Assembly (NCBI GenBank): GCA_945288535.1
Contig: CALYQQ010000012.1
Coordinates: 1 to 64,000, forward strand
Origin: an uncultured Enterobacterales bacterium
Lineage (GTDB): Bacteria; Pseudomonadota; Gammaproteobacteria; Enterobacterales; CALYQQ01
DNA: 64,000 nucleotides
Reading direction: 5' to 3'
Every line of letters starts with the position of its first letter. Position 1 is the first letter of the stretch. Under the pieces are notes generated by a model. That model saw only the letters and a list, made by a program, of their open reading frames with translations. It had not been told where the DNA came from and did no database searches. The position numbers and the translations under genes are program-made. Shown in pieces: positions 51,340-64,000 of the stretch.

Positions 51340-52164
51340 ATGCATCAGTTACAAGCTATTATCGAAAATGCATTCGAACATCGTGCTGCAATAACACCAA
51401 CTAATGTAGATGCCACAATACGCCAAGCTGTTGAACAAGTGATCAATGCATTAGATAGTGGTCAACTACGTGTAGCTCAAAAAGTGGATGGTAAATGGAT
51501 CACTCATCAATGGCTTAAGAAAGCCGTATTACTTTCTTTTCGAATTAATGAAAACCAACTTATTGATGGTGGTGAAACACGTTATTATGACAAAATAACC
51601 ATGAAATTCGCTGATTATGATGAAGCCCGTTTCAAACGTGAAGGTTTTCGTGTCGCACCTCCGGCTACCGTTCGCAAAGGTGCTTATATTGCTTGTAATG
51701 CGATTTTAATGCCATCTTATGTCAATATTGGGGGGTATGTTGATGAAGGAACTATGGTTGATACTTGGGTAACAGTCGGATCGTGTGCACAAATTGGTAA
51801 AAATGTGCATTTATCAGGTGGTGTAGGTATCGGTGGTGTCCTAGAACCATTACAAGCAAATCCAACTATTATTGAAGACAATTGCTTTATTGGCGCTCGC
51901 TCAGAAATTGTTGAAGGTGTCATTGTTGAAGAAGGATCTGTCATTTCTATGGGTGTATATATTGGACAAAGCACGCGTATTTATGATCGTGAAACAGGTG
52001 AAGTTCACTATGGCCGAGTACCCGCGGGGTCTGTGGTCGTTTCAGGTAACTTGCCATCTAAAGATGGTAAATATAGTTTATATTGCGCTGTTATTGTTAA
52101 AAAAGTTGATGCAAAAACACGCAGTAAAGTTGGCATCAACGAGCTTTTACGAACATTGGACTAA
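51340..52164 (+). CDS. dapD: Tetrahydrodipicolinate N-succinyltransferase
   Basis: Step of the succinylase route to diaminopimelate and lysine. The 274 aa protein starts [20 protein letters not shown] and has a hexapeptide-repeat beta-helix with [20 protein letters not shown] and [20 protein letters not shown]. Length equals E. coli DapD. In E. coli yaeH follows; here a bgl module separates them. Confidence 0.97.
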   Translation: MHQLQAIIENAFEHRAAITPTNVDATIRQAVEQVINALDSGQLRVAQKVDGKWITHQWLKKAVLLSFRINENQLIDGGETRYYDKITMKFADYDEARFKREGFRVAPPATVRKGAYIACNAILMPSYVNIGGYVDEGTMVDTWVTVGSCAQIGKNVHLSGGVGIGGVLEPLQANPTIIEDNCFIGARSEIVEGVIVEEGSVISMGVYIGQSTRIYDRETGEVHYGRVPAGSVVVSGNLPSKDGKYSLYCAVIVKKVDAKTRSKVGINELLRTLD

Positions 52165-52201
52165 CTTTACTTTTAGTAAATTAATCTACTGTTTGTTATT
52201 T

Positions 52202-52228
52202 AAGCGGGGCAAATGACTCCGCTTTCTA
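52202..52228 (+). terminator. Terminator after dapD
   Basis: AAGCGG (52202-52207) pairs with CCGCTT (52219-52224), followed by TTCT. It lies 37 bases after the dapD stop and separates glnD-dapD from the bgl genes. The stem is short. Confidence 0.6.
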
Positions 52229-52232
52229 TAAT

Positions 52233-52248
52233 AGTGATAAGCATCACG
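52233..52248 (+). promoter_or_regulatory. CRP-type operator upstream of bglF
   Basis: AGTGA-TAAGCA-TCACG is a near-perfect CRP palindrome (consensus TGTGA-N6-TCACA; 8 of 10 core bases). A possible promoter lies downstream (-35 TTACTT at 52278-52283, -10 TAAACT at 52302-52307), which would put the site centre roughly 72 bases upstream of the start, a usual class I distance. This fits catabolite control of beta-glucoside use. The promoter boxes are tentative. Confidence 0.72.
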
Positions 52249-52325
52249 AAATAGAAAGTTAAACTTCATTAGTCATTTACTTATTTTCCTTTCTTCATGC
52301 TAAACTCAATAAAACATACAAATTA

Positions 52326-52354
52326 GGATTGTTACTGATTTGCAGGCAAAACCT
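52326..52354 (+). promoter_or_regulatory. RNA antiterminator (RAT) site for BglG-type regulator
   Basis: The sequence begins GGATTGTTACTGAT and ends GCAGGCAAAACC, the consensus of RAT hairpins bound by BglG/LicT proteins. Its 3' end overlaps the 5' arm of the terminator at 52352, so the two folds exclude each other. Dephosphorylated-substrate signalling through BglF would let BglG stabilise the RAT and allow read-through into bglF. Confidence 0.92.
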
Positions 52355-52404
52355 AAATCACTTGTTTTTCGATTATGAAAAATAAGCGATTTAGGTTTTT
52401 TTTT
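52352..52404 (+). terminator. Leader terminator controlled by antitermination
   Basis: CCTAAATC (52352-52359) pairs with GATTTAGG (52388-52395); an inner TTTTTC/AAAAAT-type pairing extends it, and nine T follow (52396-52404). It lies about 150 bases upstream of bglF and overlaps the RAT by about three bases. This is a textbook bgl/lic leader. Confidence 0.92.
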
Positions 52405-55917
<3,513 letters not shown>

Positions 55918-55968
55918 TAACTTACTATCTCAGTTATTATTTATAGCAAGATCATCAATAATAAAAAG

Positions 55969-56007
55969 CAACTGATACAATATTTATTAATTAAATTGTA
56001 TCAGTTG
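55969..56007 (+). terminator. Hairpin after the glucosidase gene
   Basis: CAACTGATACAAT (55969-55981) pairs with ATTGTATCAGTTG (55995-56007) around 13 bases. It lies 52 bases after the glucosidase stop and before yaeH. TAATTATTTC follows, a weak T-run; AAAAAG precedes it, so it could also work on the other strand. Confidence 0.7.
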
Positions 56008-56114
56008 TAATTATTTCTGTTGTTTTTAATAAAATAAACCATATATCAAATAATATAACGATGATAAGTAGCAATAAATTATAAGTAATAAATCTAATAT
56101 TAGAGGAGAGGATC

Positions 56115-56501
56115 ATGTACGAAAATCTAAAGAACTTGGGTATTTCACAACCAGAAAAAATTGAAAGTTATAGTCTTCGCCAGGAAGTAGGTAATGATAT
56201 TCTCAAGATTTATTTTCATAAAGGAAAAGGGACTTTTCTTGCAAAGAGTGTCAAATTAAAGTTTCCTCGTCAACGTAAAGCTGTAAATACTGAATATGGT
56301 GCACCTAATTTCAGAGAAGTTTATGAAATTAGCCCAAATTTACAAAAAGTAATTGATGAACTAGATAAAATCTGTGATAAAGAACAAGAAGAAATTGACT
56401 TAAAAAGTAAAATTTTATCAGATTTGAAACATCTTGAACGCGTTGTTTCAAATAAGATTTCAGAAATTGAATCTGATTTAGAAAAACTAACAAAAAATTA
56501 A
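56115..56501 (+). CDS. yaeH: Conserved protein of the YaeH / DUF3461 family
   Basis: Cytoplasmic protein of 128 aa, the E. coli YaeH length, with unknown function. The match is clear: [20 protein letters not shown] at the start, [42 protein letters not shown], and a C-terminal coiled coil ending [21 protein letters not shown] gives a strong ribosome site. In E. coli it follows dapD directly. Here the bgl genes flank it on both sides, so it is a housekeeping gene trapped within a sugar module, not a bgl gene. Confidence 0.93.
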   Translation: MYENLKNLGISQPEKIESYSLRQEVGNDILKIYFHKGKGTFLAKSVKLKFPRQRKAVNTEYGAPNFREVYEISPNLQKVIDELDKICDKEQEEIDLKSKILSDLKHLERVVSNKISEIESDLEKLTKN

Positions 56502-56604
56502 TTATTTTCCTTTAATCGTAGCGTACAGCTATATAGTAATTAGCTAACTACGTTGTACTGAAACATAGTAACTCATTTATAAATAATAAAGTTTCTTTTT
56601 AGAG

Positions 56605-57459
56605 ATGCTAATGATTATTGACAAAATACTTAATAATAATGTTGTTATTATTCAAGGGGAACACGGCGAACAAGTCGTCATGGGAAAAGGTATTGGTTTT
56701 AAAAAAAAACAAGGCCAATTATTAGATGAAAATTTAATCGAAAAAGTTTTCCTTTTAAAGGAGGATCAATTATCAACAAAACTCACAGAACTGCTTTCTG
56801 AAATTCCTTTAGATATAATTATTACCAGTGAAAAAATTATTAATTATGCAAAGGAAACGCTCCCTTCTATTTTACACGACAGTATTTATATTTCACTAAC
56901 CGACCATATTTATTTTGCTCTTGAACGCCATGAAAAAAATTTAAATATCAATAATGGACTACTCTGGGAAATAAAAAAAATTTATCCAGAGGAGTACAAT
57001 GTAGCTAAAAAAGCATTACAAATAATACATCAGTCTCTAAATATTGATTTACCTGAAGACGAAGCAGGATTTATTGCTATACATTTAATTAATGCACAAT
57101 TAAATAATAGTATGAATACTGTTATTGATATTACACGCATTATGCAAGAGATCTTACATATTGTAAAATATTACTTTAAGTTAGAATATGATGAAGAAAG
57201 TATTAGTTACTATCGTTTTGTTACTCATTTAAAATTTTTTGGGCAACGTATATTAACAGGAAATTATATTGAGAATAACGATACCTCTCTCTATGATATT
57301 GTGAAAGAAAAATACGTTAACACATTTCAATGCATTAATAAGATTGATGATTATCTTCAGAAGATATATCAACGTCCATTAACAAAAGAAGAAATGCTCT
57401 ACTTGGCCATTCATATTGAGCGCATAAAGCAAACATCAAATACGAATATTGCTGAATAG
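56605..57459 (+). CDS. bglG: BglG/LicT-family transcriptional antiterminator
   Basis: RNA-binding regulator that opens the bglF leader terminator. The 284 aa protein has an N-terminal CAT RNA-binding domain (about 1-55: DKILNNNVVIIQGEHGEQ, VVMGKGIGFKKK), PRD1 (about 70-170; conserved His in SLTDHIYFAL and GFIAIHLINAQ) and PRD2 (about 175-280; His in VTHLKFFGQR and LAIHIERI). The first ATG gives the same N-terminal layout as E. coli BglG; a second ATG at 56611 fits the weak AGAG better. It lies downstream of yaeH, with no RAT of its own, unlike E. coli, where bglG is first and is antiterminated too. Confidence 0.93.
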   Translation: MLMIIDKILNNNVVIIQGEHGEQVVMGKGIGFKKKQGQLLDENLIEKVFLLKEDQLSTKLTELLSEIPLDIIITSEKIINYAKETLPSILHDSIYISLTDHIYFALERHEKNLNINNGLLWEIKKIYPEEYNVAKKALQIIHQSLNIDLPEDEAGFIAIHLINAQLNNSMNTVIDITRIMQEILHIVKYYFKLEYDEESISYYRFVTHLKFFGQRILTGNYIENNDTSLYDIVKEKYVNTFQCINKIDDYLQKIYQRPLTKEEMLYLAIHIERIKQTSNTNIAE

Positions 57460-57829
57460 CAGCTATATCATTTATTCATAAATATATTGTCATTAACATA
57501 CATATGATAATAATAGGTATTTATTCACTTATAGTAGTGAATAATAGGCTAACATTTACCTACATTTTGTTTATTATGCTTAATTTTTTAAGAAATAATC
57601 AATTGATTATCGACTATAAATAACAATGACATTAAATAATACAGTTAACATTAGTTCACATATTTATGTATCCTATGAAACTAATGCTAACGTACTTCCC
57701 TCATCTTATGAAAATTTTTTAACTATCTTTGCCTAATAAAAATGTAAATATAATATTTACATTTGACTATCATCATGTTTTATATATTGAATAATATCTA
57801 TCTCTATTCGTTCTTAGTATAAATATAAA
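57460..57829. other. Gene-free junction between bglG and truC
   Basis: 370 bases of AT-rich sequence with no gene, tRNA or repeat visible. It joins the dapD-yaeH region to the truC-xni region, which are far apart in E. coli, so a rearrangement endpoint lies here or nearby. Confidence 0.45.
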
Positions 57830-58588
57830 TCAATTGATCAACCCAGAAATAACATCAGTATGTTGTTTAGGCCAATTAAATTGTTGCATTAATTGCTGCC
57901 ATTGCCGATCCCAAGGTGCTAAAATTTTTATTTGTTTTTTTGTTACTGGGTGCACAAATGAAAGTTCAGATGCATGTAACATTAATCGTTTACAATTATA
58001 ATGCTTAGCAATAGCTCTATTATGACGTAAATCGCCATACGAGGAATCACCCACAATAGGATGTGATAAATGTCGCATATGGCGACGCAACTGATGCTTT
58101 CTTCCTGTTTCAGGTCGTAATTCGACCAATGAATAACGAGATGAAGGATAACGACTAATGGCTAAAGGTACATCTGTTGTTGCTATATTTCGATAATAGC
58201 TTACAGCGGATTGCGGTAATTTGTCTTTATTTGCAAACTTATCTGCAATTTTATCCAATACTTCAGTCAATGCATAATCAACACACCCCTGCCCCAATAA
58301 ATATCCTCTGACAACAGCATGATATGTTTTATTCACTCGATATTGTTGAAATTGCTCAGACATTATACGAGCGATATAACTGGAAAGTGCGAATAACAAA
58401 ACACCTGAAGTCGGCCGATCAAGACGATGAATAGTAAAAACATGTTGATTAATTTGATCACGTAATGTCTGCATGATAAAAACTTTTTCTTTGCTATCTA
58501 ACCAACTACGATGAACTAACCAACCTGCAGGTTTATTAATCGCTATTATATATTCATCTTGATAAAGGATATCGAGTGTTTTATTCAT
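57830..58588 (-). CDS. truC: tRNA pseudouridine(65) synthase
   Basis: Makes pseudouridine 65 in tRNA-Ile1 and tRNA-Asp. The 252 aa protein belongs to the RluA family and has the catalytic motif HRLDRPTSG with D57. It also has NKPAGWLVHR near the start and ETGRKHQLRRHMRHLSHPIVGD. It overlaps yqcC by 8 bases, the same pair as in E. coli. Confidence 0.95.
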   Translation of the reverse strand: MNKTLDILYQDEYIIAINKPAGWLVHRSWLDSKEKVFIMQTLRDQINQHVFTIHRLDRPTSGVLLFALSSYIARIMSEQFQQYRVNKTYHAVVRGYLLGQGCVDYALTEVLDKIADKFANKDKLPQSAVSYYRNIATTDVPLAISRYPSSRYSLVELRPETGRKHQLRRHMRHLSHPIVGDSSYGDLRHNRAIAKHYNCKRLMLHASELSFVHPVTKKQIKILAPWDRQWQQLMQQFNWPKQHTDVISGLIN

Positions 58589-58898
58589 AGCTATTTAGTA
58601 CGTCATCCAATGTTATTAATAAAGAAATTAATTCATGCGTATCAGAAGAAAGCACTTCTTCAAAATAAGGCGCTAATGCGATCTTTTTTGGTAATGCAGC
58701 CTTTTTCTCAATCAATGCACGTATTCTGGGCAAAAATACCCATTGTAACCATTGTTCAGCAGCCATTGTATCAACAAAAAAAGGGGCTTCACTTTCGAAT
58801 GCTGTCGGCTCAGGAGGGAAAGAGCTCCACAAATGATATCTTTTAAGTAACTGTTCAATCTCAATCAGTAACTGATTTACTTGAGTAATTTTACTCAT
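58581..58898 (-). CDS. yqcC: Conserved protein of the YqcC / DUF446 family
   Basis: Small protein of 105 aa and unknown function, found upstream of truC in enterobacteria. The product starts MSKITQVNQLLIEIEQLLKR and has EAPFFVDTMAAEQWLQWVFL and ALPKKIALAPYFEE, which are family features. It is translationally coupled to truC by an 8-base overlap. Confidence 0.9.
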   Translation of the reverse strand: MSKITQVNQLLIEIEQLLKRYHLWSSFPPEPTAFESEAPFFVDTMAAEQWLQWVFLPRIRALIEKKAALPKKIALAPYFEEVLSSDTHELISLLITLDDVLNSYE

Positions 58899-59371
58899 AC
58901 ATACCTATTCCTAATTTACATTTATTTATACATAACACCAATTATAATCTATATTAAAGATTAATTTATTAAATTTAATGTAGATAATGGTGCATGATAC
59001 TGGAGACATGGCTTTAGTTACATAATGAATAGTAATGCAATAATTTATGAGGCGGTTTAGAGGGTCATAAAACACATTATATTTTATGTTACTTTATTAT
59101 AAGTTTTATCTTTAAATAATATACAAACATAAAAGAATTATGAAATATCTTATAAAATAAGATAATTAATCATATTAATTTATTAATATCTGCTCATACT
59201 ATTTATTGTTATAAAAATTAATTGTCTATATTTAGAGTAGACAATTATACATTTAATTAAGGATTTATTTTGGTTAATGGGTAAATTATATTTATATTAT
59301 ACAATAATAAATAACAATATTTATAAAAATGAATTAGCTTAATAAAGTAATATCGATGTATTCATAAAAAA
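58899..59371. other. Gene-free stretch between csrB and yqcC
   Basis: AT-rich, with no gene or hairpin found. It should contain the yqcC-truC promoter. Confidence 0.4.
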
Positions 59372-59562
59372 GAAAAAGGGGTACCGTATTAACAGTACCC
59401 CTTCCTGGTTCTTTATATAGCAATCCCGCTATGTTTCATTCGTCCCTGAGACTTCCCTAATTAAAACTCCATGACAACTTTTGGCTTCCTACCTAGCTAT
59501 CCTTAGCTTCGATCCATCTTTCATCCTGACAGGTCGATCCCTCTATATGCACATTCCCTGTT
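59372..59562 (-). ncRNA. csrB: CsrB regulatory RNA, short form
   Basis: CsrB titrates the RNA-binding regulator CsrA. On the minus strand about 190 nt carry eleven GGA motifs, among them CAGGATG, AAGGAT, TAGGAA, CAGGGAC and CAGGAAG. Two sit in small hairpin loops: AGCTA-AGGA-TAGCT (59495-59508) and ATAGC-GGGATT-GCTAT (59417-59432). The end, GAACCAGGA plus a terminator stem GGGGTACTG/CGGTACCCC and T-run, mirrors the E. coli CsrB 3' end. A possible promoter is TTGAAC-17-TAAATA just upstream (59570-59600). It lies between yqcC and syd, as csrB does in E. coli, where it is about 369 nt with more motifs. Confidence 0.9.
59373..59400 (-). terminator. csrB terminator
   Basis: On the minus strand GGGGTACTG pairs with CGGTACCCC around TTAATA, then TTTTTCTTTTTT follows. 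Stem and T-run are clear and GC-rich against the background. Confidence 0.93.
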
Positions 59563-59916
59563 AGTTTATTTATTGGGCTATATTAAATAGTTCAATAAAT
59601 ACAACTTATTATAAATAATATTCTAATTGCTCATCTATTACTAATAACATGAGCATCCTTAGAATGGCTTAATTTAAAAAAATATGCAAGTTAATAATAT
59701 AAAATTTTTTATTTTTAGACTAACTCATCTTGAAAAAGATAATATCATAAAAAATAAAATTTAATAACTAAATAATTTTCCAATTAAATAAAGCAGGTAT
59801 AACTCTTCTGTATACCCTAACTTAAATAGCCGAATAAATAATAACTTAGTAAAAAAACAATTTGCTATAAAATAATAAATTTAATATTTTTTTATAGCAA
59901 GATCTTATTTTTAAGG
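59563..59916. other. Region upstream of csrB
   Basis: 354 bases of AT-rich sequence between syd and csrB. It should hold the csrB promoter. By eye I did not find a UvrY/GacA-type box (TGTAAG-N6-CTTACA), which would be expected if BarA-UvrY controls this RNA. Confidence 0.4.
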
Positions 59917-60465
59917 TTACTGAATAATAGGTTTTATTGATTGTAAAAAAACACTTAAATTAGGAGCGATAACTTGATATTTCCTTGTACCAAATTTTTC
60001 TAAAATAATATTTCCTGTTAGATTACAAAATGAGATGATTTCCATATCTGAATCAATAGTTGCAATAAACAGTGTTGGTTTTAATTTATGCTGCCTTTGT
60101 GTTACTAAATGGCAAATTAGGTTTTCCTGTAATCGAATAAAATCATCGTAACTCCATGGTTGTAATAATGTTAATGGCTGCCCATCATAAATAGCCGCCA
60201 TATCTCCTGCGTATTGAGTCGTATAAAAAGGTGTAATATCTGGTGCAAGGCAGATATCTAATGCATTAGATACATTTTCTAATGATAATTGATTGGTTAT
60301 TTTATAGGGTAGCCACTCTACCGTTGTCTCCGTTGTCTTAATTATGCAGGGTGATTCAATACCATGTAACGCTTCACTTGTTGGCGCATGCCCTGTTTGC
60401 GTTTGCCATAATTGAACATATTGTTTAGTAAAAGCGTCTAATGCCTGGCGAACTTGATTGGACAT
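59917..60465 (-). CDS. syd: SecY-interacting protein Syd
   Basis: Peripheral membrane protein that binds SecY and may check translocon assembly. The 182 aa product matches the E. coli length (181) and has the features ALDAFTKQYVQLWQTQTGHAP, SPCIIKTTETTVEWLPY and the acidic segment DICLAPDITPFYTTQYAGDM. It lies upstream of csrB on the same strand and is divergent from queF, as in E. coli. Confidence 0.92.
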   Translation of the reverse strand: MSNQVRQALDAFTKQYVQLWQTQTGHAPTSEALHGIESPCIIKTTETTVEWLPYKITNQLSLENVSNALDICLAPDITPFYTTQYAGDMAAIYDGQPLTLLQPWSYDDFIRLQENLICHLVTQRQHKLKPTLFIATIDSDMEIISFCNLTGNIILEKFGTRKYQVIAPNLSVFLQSIKPIIQ

Positions 60466-60721
60466 ACTTACCTCTAAATAAACTTCTATATTAATAATAT
60501 ATTGGTATAAAAAAATCCATATTATTACAATAAAATCTTACTTTATTATTGTGATAGTACTAAATTGACATGATCATTGATGAGCGTTATAGCATAAAAA
60601 TAATTCGTTAAATAAAATCAAACAAAATATATAGTATGATGCCATAGAACGTTTTTCTATATTATGTTAGTTTGTATCATTAATCTTATCTCTTTACTTA
60701 TAATATCGTCTCTGAAAAGCT

Positions 60722-61570
60722 ATGCAACCATATGATATTGAACCACTAATAACTAATCTCCCTTTAGGTAAAACTACCAATTATATTGATCATTATGATA
60801 ATACACTTTTAAAAGCAGTACCGCGTCAACTTAATCGTCAGCCTCTTGGTTTATCCTCTGATAATTTACCCTTTACCGGTTCAGATCTCTGGAATGCCTA
60901 TGAATTATCCTGGTTAAATAATAAAGGATTACCTCAAGTAGCAATGGGGGAAATTATTGTTAATGCCGAGAGTATTAATCTTATTGAATCAAAAAGCTTT
61001 AAACTTTATTTAAATAGTTTTAATCAAACACGGTTTGATAATTGGCAACACGTCACACAATGTTTACAAAATGATTTAACTCAGTGTGCAAAGGGTAATG
61101 TTTCAGTACAACTTTATCCATTGCATAACATTGAAGGGCAAAAAATCGTTAGTTTTGAAGGTACTTGTATTGATAATCTTGATATTGAGATTAATGATTA
61201 CCATTATCGGCCAACGTTATTATCTACTGTCAATTCAACAACAATTGTTGAAGAAAAATTAGTGAGTCACTTGCTTAAATCAAACTGCCTAATTACACAT
61301 CAACCAGATTGGGGATCGATTCAAATTCACTATCGTGGCAATCCAATAGATCGCGTAGCTTTATTGCGTTATTTAGTGTCTTTCAGACATCATAATGAAT
61401 TTCATGAGCAATGTGTTGAAAGAATTTATTCTGACATTCAACATTATTGCCAACCGGAATGGTTAACCGTTTATGCGCGATATACCCGACGTGGTGGACT
61501 AGACATCAATCCATTAAGAACAAATTGTCCCTACTATACCCATATAAAACAACGATTAGCGCGACAATAA
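60722..61570 (+). CDS. queF: NADPH-dependent 7-cyano-7-deazaguanine reductase
   Basis: Reduces preQ0 to preQ1 in queuosine synthesis. The 282 aa protein, the E. coli length, is the long YqcD-type form. The QueF motif is [17 protein letters not shown] (89-105). Catalytic C189 and D196 lie in [13 protein letters not shown]. It is divergent from syd and followed by ppnN. Confidence 0.96.
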   Translation: MQPYDIEPLITNLPLGKTTNYIDHYDNTLLKAVPRQLNRQPLGLSSDNLPFTGSDLWNAYELSWLNNKGLPQVAMGEIIVNAESINLIESKSFKLYLNSFNQTRFDNWQHVTQCLQNDLTQCAKGNVSVQLYPLHNIEGQKIVSFEGTCIDNLDIEINDYHYRPTLLSTVNSTTIVEEKLVSHLLKSNCLITHQPDWGSIQIHYRGNPIDRVALLRYLVSFRHHNEFHEQCVERIYSDIQHYCQPEWLTVYARYTRRGGLDINPLRTNCPYYTHIKQRLARQ

Positions 61571-61645
61571 AAAATATTATGCCATTGCATACATAAGATA
61601 ACGACTTATTTAATAAAGTAATAATCATAGAATGAAGGAGCACAT

Positions 61646-63013
61646 TTGATAATACAGATAAGTCCACCTCGAGGATCAATGGATCTGCTATCACAAATAG
61701 AAGTAGATCTACTTAAGCAAACGGCGAATAGCCAACTTTATCGTCTGTTTCGTAATTGTGCATTGGCCGTTCTTAATACGGGTACACCAACGGATAACAG
61801 TAAAGAATTACTTTCTCGGAATAAAAGTTTCGAGATTAATATATTACGCCGTGAACGCGGTATAAAGTTAGAACTAATTAATCCACCGGAGCATGCATTT
61901 GTCGATGGGCAAATGATTACATCAATACGCACTAATCTATTTGCCGTATTACGAGATATTTTATTTGTTAATAGTCAACTTAACAGTATCCGTATCTATA
62001 AAAACAGTCATGCTAAGCGGGGGGTATTTATAACTAATCTTGTATTCGCTATTTTACGGCATGCTCAAGCACTTCATGTTGGTGAAGAACCTAATATGAT
62101 TGTTTGTTGGGGAGGACACTCAATCAATGAACAAGAATATCGTTATGCACACCATCTTGGTCACGAATTGGGCTTACGCATGTTGAATATTTGTACAGGT
62201 TGCGGTCCTGGTGCTATGGAAGCTCCAATGAAAGGCGCCGCAGTAGGTCATTCACAGCAAGGGTATAAAGAAAGCCGCTTTATGGGGATAACCGAATCCT
62301 CTATTATCGCAGCAGAACCACCTAATGGCTTGGTTAACGAATTAATCATCATGCCAGACATAGAAAAACGTCTTGAAGCGTTTGTTCGTATAGCACATGG
62401 TATTATTATTTTTCCTGGTGGCGTGGGTACTGCAGAAGAATTACTTTATTTATTAGGTATCATGATGATGCCAGAAAATAAAGAGCAGCAATTACCTGTG
62501 ATCCTTACAGGCCCCAAAGAAAGCGCTAGCTATTTTAATGCATTAGATACATTTATCGTTAATACGTTAGGAAAGCATGCGCGTAAATACTATCAGATTA
62601 TTATTGATGATGCTGTTAGTGTTGCCAGACAAATGAAACAGGCAATGTTAGACGTTAAGTTATGTAGGCAAATAACTGGTGATTCTTATTCTTTTAATTG
62701 GATGTTAAAAATTACACCTGAACTCCAGAAGCCATTTGAGCCGACGCATGAAAATATGGCTAATTTATACCTATACAAGAATCAATCTGCTGAGCAATTA
62801 GCGGCTGTATTACGCAGAGCATTTTCTGGGATTGTTGCGGGTAACGTAAAAGAAACTGGTATTTCAATAATTGAAAAATACGGTCCCTATAAATTACACG
62901 GTGATGCCGAACTCATGCAGCATATTGATACGTTACTAAAAAGCTTTATACAACAACAGCGGATGAAATTGCCAGGCAATGATTACGTACCTTGCTATGA
63001 AATTAGTCATTAA
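61646..63013 (+). CDS. ppnN: Pyrimidine/purine nucleotide 5'-monophosphate nucleosidase
   Basis: Cuts nucleoside monophosphates to base and ribose 5-phosphate; in E. coli (YgdH) it is stimulated by (p)ppGpp. The 455 aa protein starts with TTG at 61646, after GAAGGAG; this aligns with the E. coli N-terminus (MITHISPLGSMDML versus [15 protein letters not shown]). The LOG-like motif PGGVGTAEE and the [16 protein letters not shown] segment are intact. E. coli has sdaC-sdaB between ppnN and xni; both are missing here. Confidence 0.94.
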   Translation: MIIQISPPRGSMDLLSQIEVDLLKQTANSQLYRLFRNCALAVLNTGTPTDNSKELLSRNKSFEINILRRERGIKLELINPPEHAFVDGQMITSIRTNLFAVLRDILFVNSQLNSIRIYKNSHAKRGVFITNLVFAILRHAQALHVGEEPNMIVCWGGHSINEQEYRYAHHLGHELGLRMLNICTGCGPGAMEAPMKGAAVGHSQQGYKESRFMGITESSIIAAEPPNGLVNELIIMPDIEKRLEAFVRIAHGIIIFPGGVGTAEELLYLLGIMMMPENKEQQLPVILTGPKESASYFNALDTFIVNTLGKHARKYYQIIIDDAVSVARQMKQAMLDVKLCRQITGDSYSFNWMLKITPELQKPFEPTHENMANLYLYKNQSAEQLAAVLRRAFSGIVAGNVKETGISIIEKYGPYKLHGDAELMQHIDTLLKSFIQQQRMKLPGNDYVPCYEISH

Positions 63014-63168
63014 TATTTTACGCATTATTAATTAGTGATAAATCTATTGCTGACAAATACAATGAGTGATGATCAACAGTTACCGTACTATTTCTCTTCA
63101 TAGTTAGTGATAGCAAGTGTGAGTCAGGTATTTTATTCTATTCATTAGCTTAAGGATAGCCAATTGAT

Positions 63169-63930
63169 ATGACTATTCATTTACTTATTATTGATGCGCT
63201 GAACCTCGTTCGTCGTATTTATGCTGCAAGTGGCTCACCTTGTATCGAACGTTGTCAGCGAGCGATACAACAAATTATATATCATAGTCAGCCTTCACAT
63301 GCTGTCGCCATATTTGACGGTAAATATCGGCAAGCAAGCTGGCGTTATCAGTTATTACCTGAATATAAGATGGGACGCGTGACTATGCCTGTCGATCTTA
63401 TGAATGAATTGCCTTATATTAGAGACATTTTTATAAAAAATAACATTCCATGCTGGCATTTAGCACAATATGAAGCTGATGATCTAATCGCAACCTTGTC
63501 AGATAAGGTCACAAAAGCAGGTAACCAAGTTACTATTATTTCGACTGATAAAGGGTATTGTCAATTACTTTCAACTAATATACGTATTAGAGATTATTTT
63601 CAAAGACGATGGTTGGATCATGATTTTGTAGAAAATACTTTTGCCGTTCTTCCCAACCAACTTCCAGATTTATGGGGATTGGCCGGCATTAACAGTAGTA
63701 ATATTTGTGGTGTACCAGGTATTGGTCTAAAAACAGCTGCACAATTACTTACTCAGCATCCGACACTAGAACACATTTATACTAATTTGTCATCTCTACC
63801 ACAACGATGGCAAGATAAGCTAACCGCTTACCGTGAACAAGCCTTTCTATGTCGGAAAATTGCCCGGTTCGATAATAACATTCCTCTCCAAGGCAATTTA
63901 CAACAGCTGCGATTTATTTCACCACGTTAA
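63169..63930 (+). CDS. xni: Flap endonuclease Xni (ExoIX)
   Basis: Structure-specific 5' nuclease related to the polymerase I 5'-nuclease domain. The 253 aa protein has LLIIDALNLVRRIYAA at the N-terminus, the metal-binding YEADDLIATL and STDKGYCQLL segments, and a helix-hairpin-helix/H3TH region with NICGVPGIGLKTAAQLL. E. coli Xni binds one metal in the active site and needs a potassium ion in the H3TH region. It lies 155 bases after ppnN. Confidence 0.93.
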   Translation: MTIHLLIIDALNLVRRIYAASGSPCIERCQRAIQQIIYHSQPSHAVAIFDGKYRQASWRYQLLPEYKMGRVTMPVDLMNELPYIRDIFIKNNIPCWHLAQYEADDLIATLSDKVTKAGNQVTIISTDKGYCQLLSTNIRIRDYFQRRWLDHDFVENTFAVLPNQLPDLWGLAGINSSNICGVPGIGLKTAAQLLTQHPTLEHIYTNLSSLPQRWQDKLTAYREQAFLCRKIARFDNNIPLQGNLQQLRFISPR

Positions 63931-63941
63931 TACTTACATGA

Positions 63942-64000
63942 TTAAAAACGTTTAATCTGGCGTTGCCTTTCACTCCAGTGACCTGGTTGCGCTCCCCATA
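63942..64000 (-). CDS. rlmM: C-terminal fragment of a gene, probably rlmM (23S rRNA C2498 2'-O-methyltransferase)
   Basis: The last 18 codons of a minus-strand frame read WGAQPGHWSERQRQIKRF, then TAA. The gene enters from outside the window. In E. coli, once the fuc genes are set aside, rlmM is next to xni in this convergent orientation, and its product ends in a basic arginine-rich tail. The call rests mostly on that context, so the symbol is tentative. Confidence 0.5.
   Translation of the reverse strand, partial: WGAQPGHWSERQRQIKRF

Overview
The window reads as chromosomal DNA of an AT-rich gammaproteobacterium of the order Enterobacterales. Proteins such as ProS, MetN, RpsB and PyrH are very close to their Escherichia coli counterparts, and gene order follows E. 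coli blocks. The low GC, long empty spacers and loss of several genes usual in these blocks suggest a Morganellaceae-like (Proteus/Providencia/Arsenophonus), possibly host-associated, bacterium. That placement is inference from memory, not from a search.

Layout. The left edge carries a classic rRNA P1 promoter firing leftwards out of the window, followed by gmhB (-) and the methionine importer metNIQ (+) with a MetJ operator inside its promoter. In E. coli rcsF follows metQ. Here a complete type II secretion system (T2SS) lies between them: pilotin gspS (+), then gspO-N-M-L-K-J-I-H-G-F-E-D-C (all -), then a divergent lipoprotein glycoside hydrolase of family 3 (+). This resembles the Klebsiella pul region, where the secreted lipoprotein pullulanase is divergent from pulC. 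Then come rcsF, trmO and proS (+), and tilS (-).

From 26.8 to 46.6 kb runs the conserved minus-strand envelope/translation block, in transcription order rpsB-tsf-pyrH-frr-dxr-uppS-cdsA-rseP-bamA-skp-lpxD-fabZ-lpxA-lpxB-rnhB-dnaE-accA. Divergent from rpsB are map, glnD and dapD (+). A beta-glucoside module (PTS permease bglF, 6-phospho-beta-glucosidase, antiterminator bglG) has entered next to dapD and brackets the housekeeping gene yaeH. Its leader holds a CRP-type palindrome, an RNA antiterminator (RAT) site and an overlapping intrinsic terminator.

The last part is a second E. coli-like block: truC-yqcC (-), a short CsrB regulatory RNA (-), syd (-), queF, ppnN and xni (+), and the 3' end of a minus-strand gene, probably rlmM. 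I found no tRNA, insertion sequence, prophage or CRISPR array.

The most noteworthy points are the pul-like T2SS island with its likely dedicated lipoprotein glycosidase substrate, the bgl module wrapped around yaeH, and the CsrB RNA of about 190 nt, roughly half the E. coli length.
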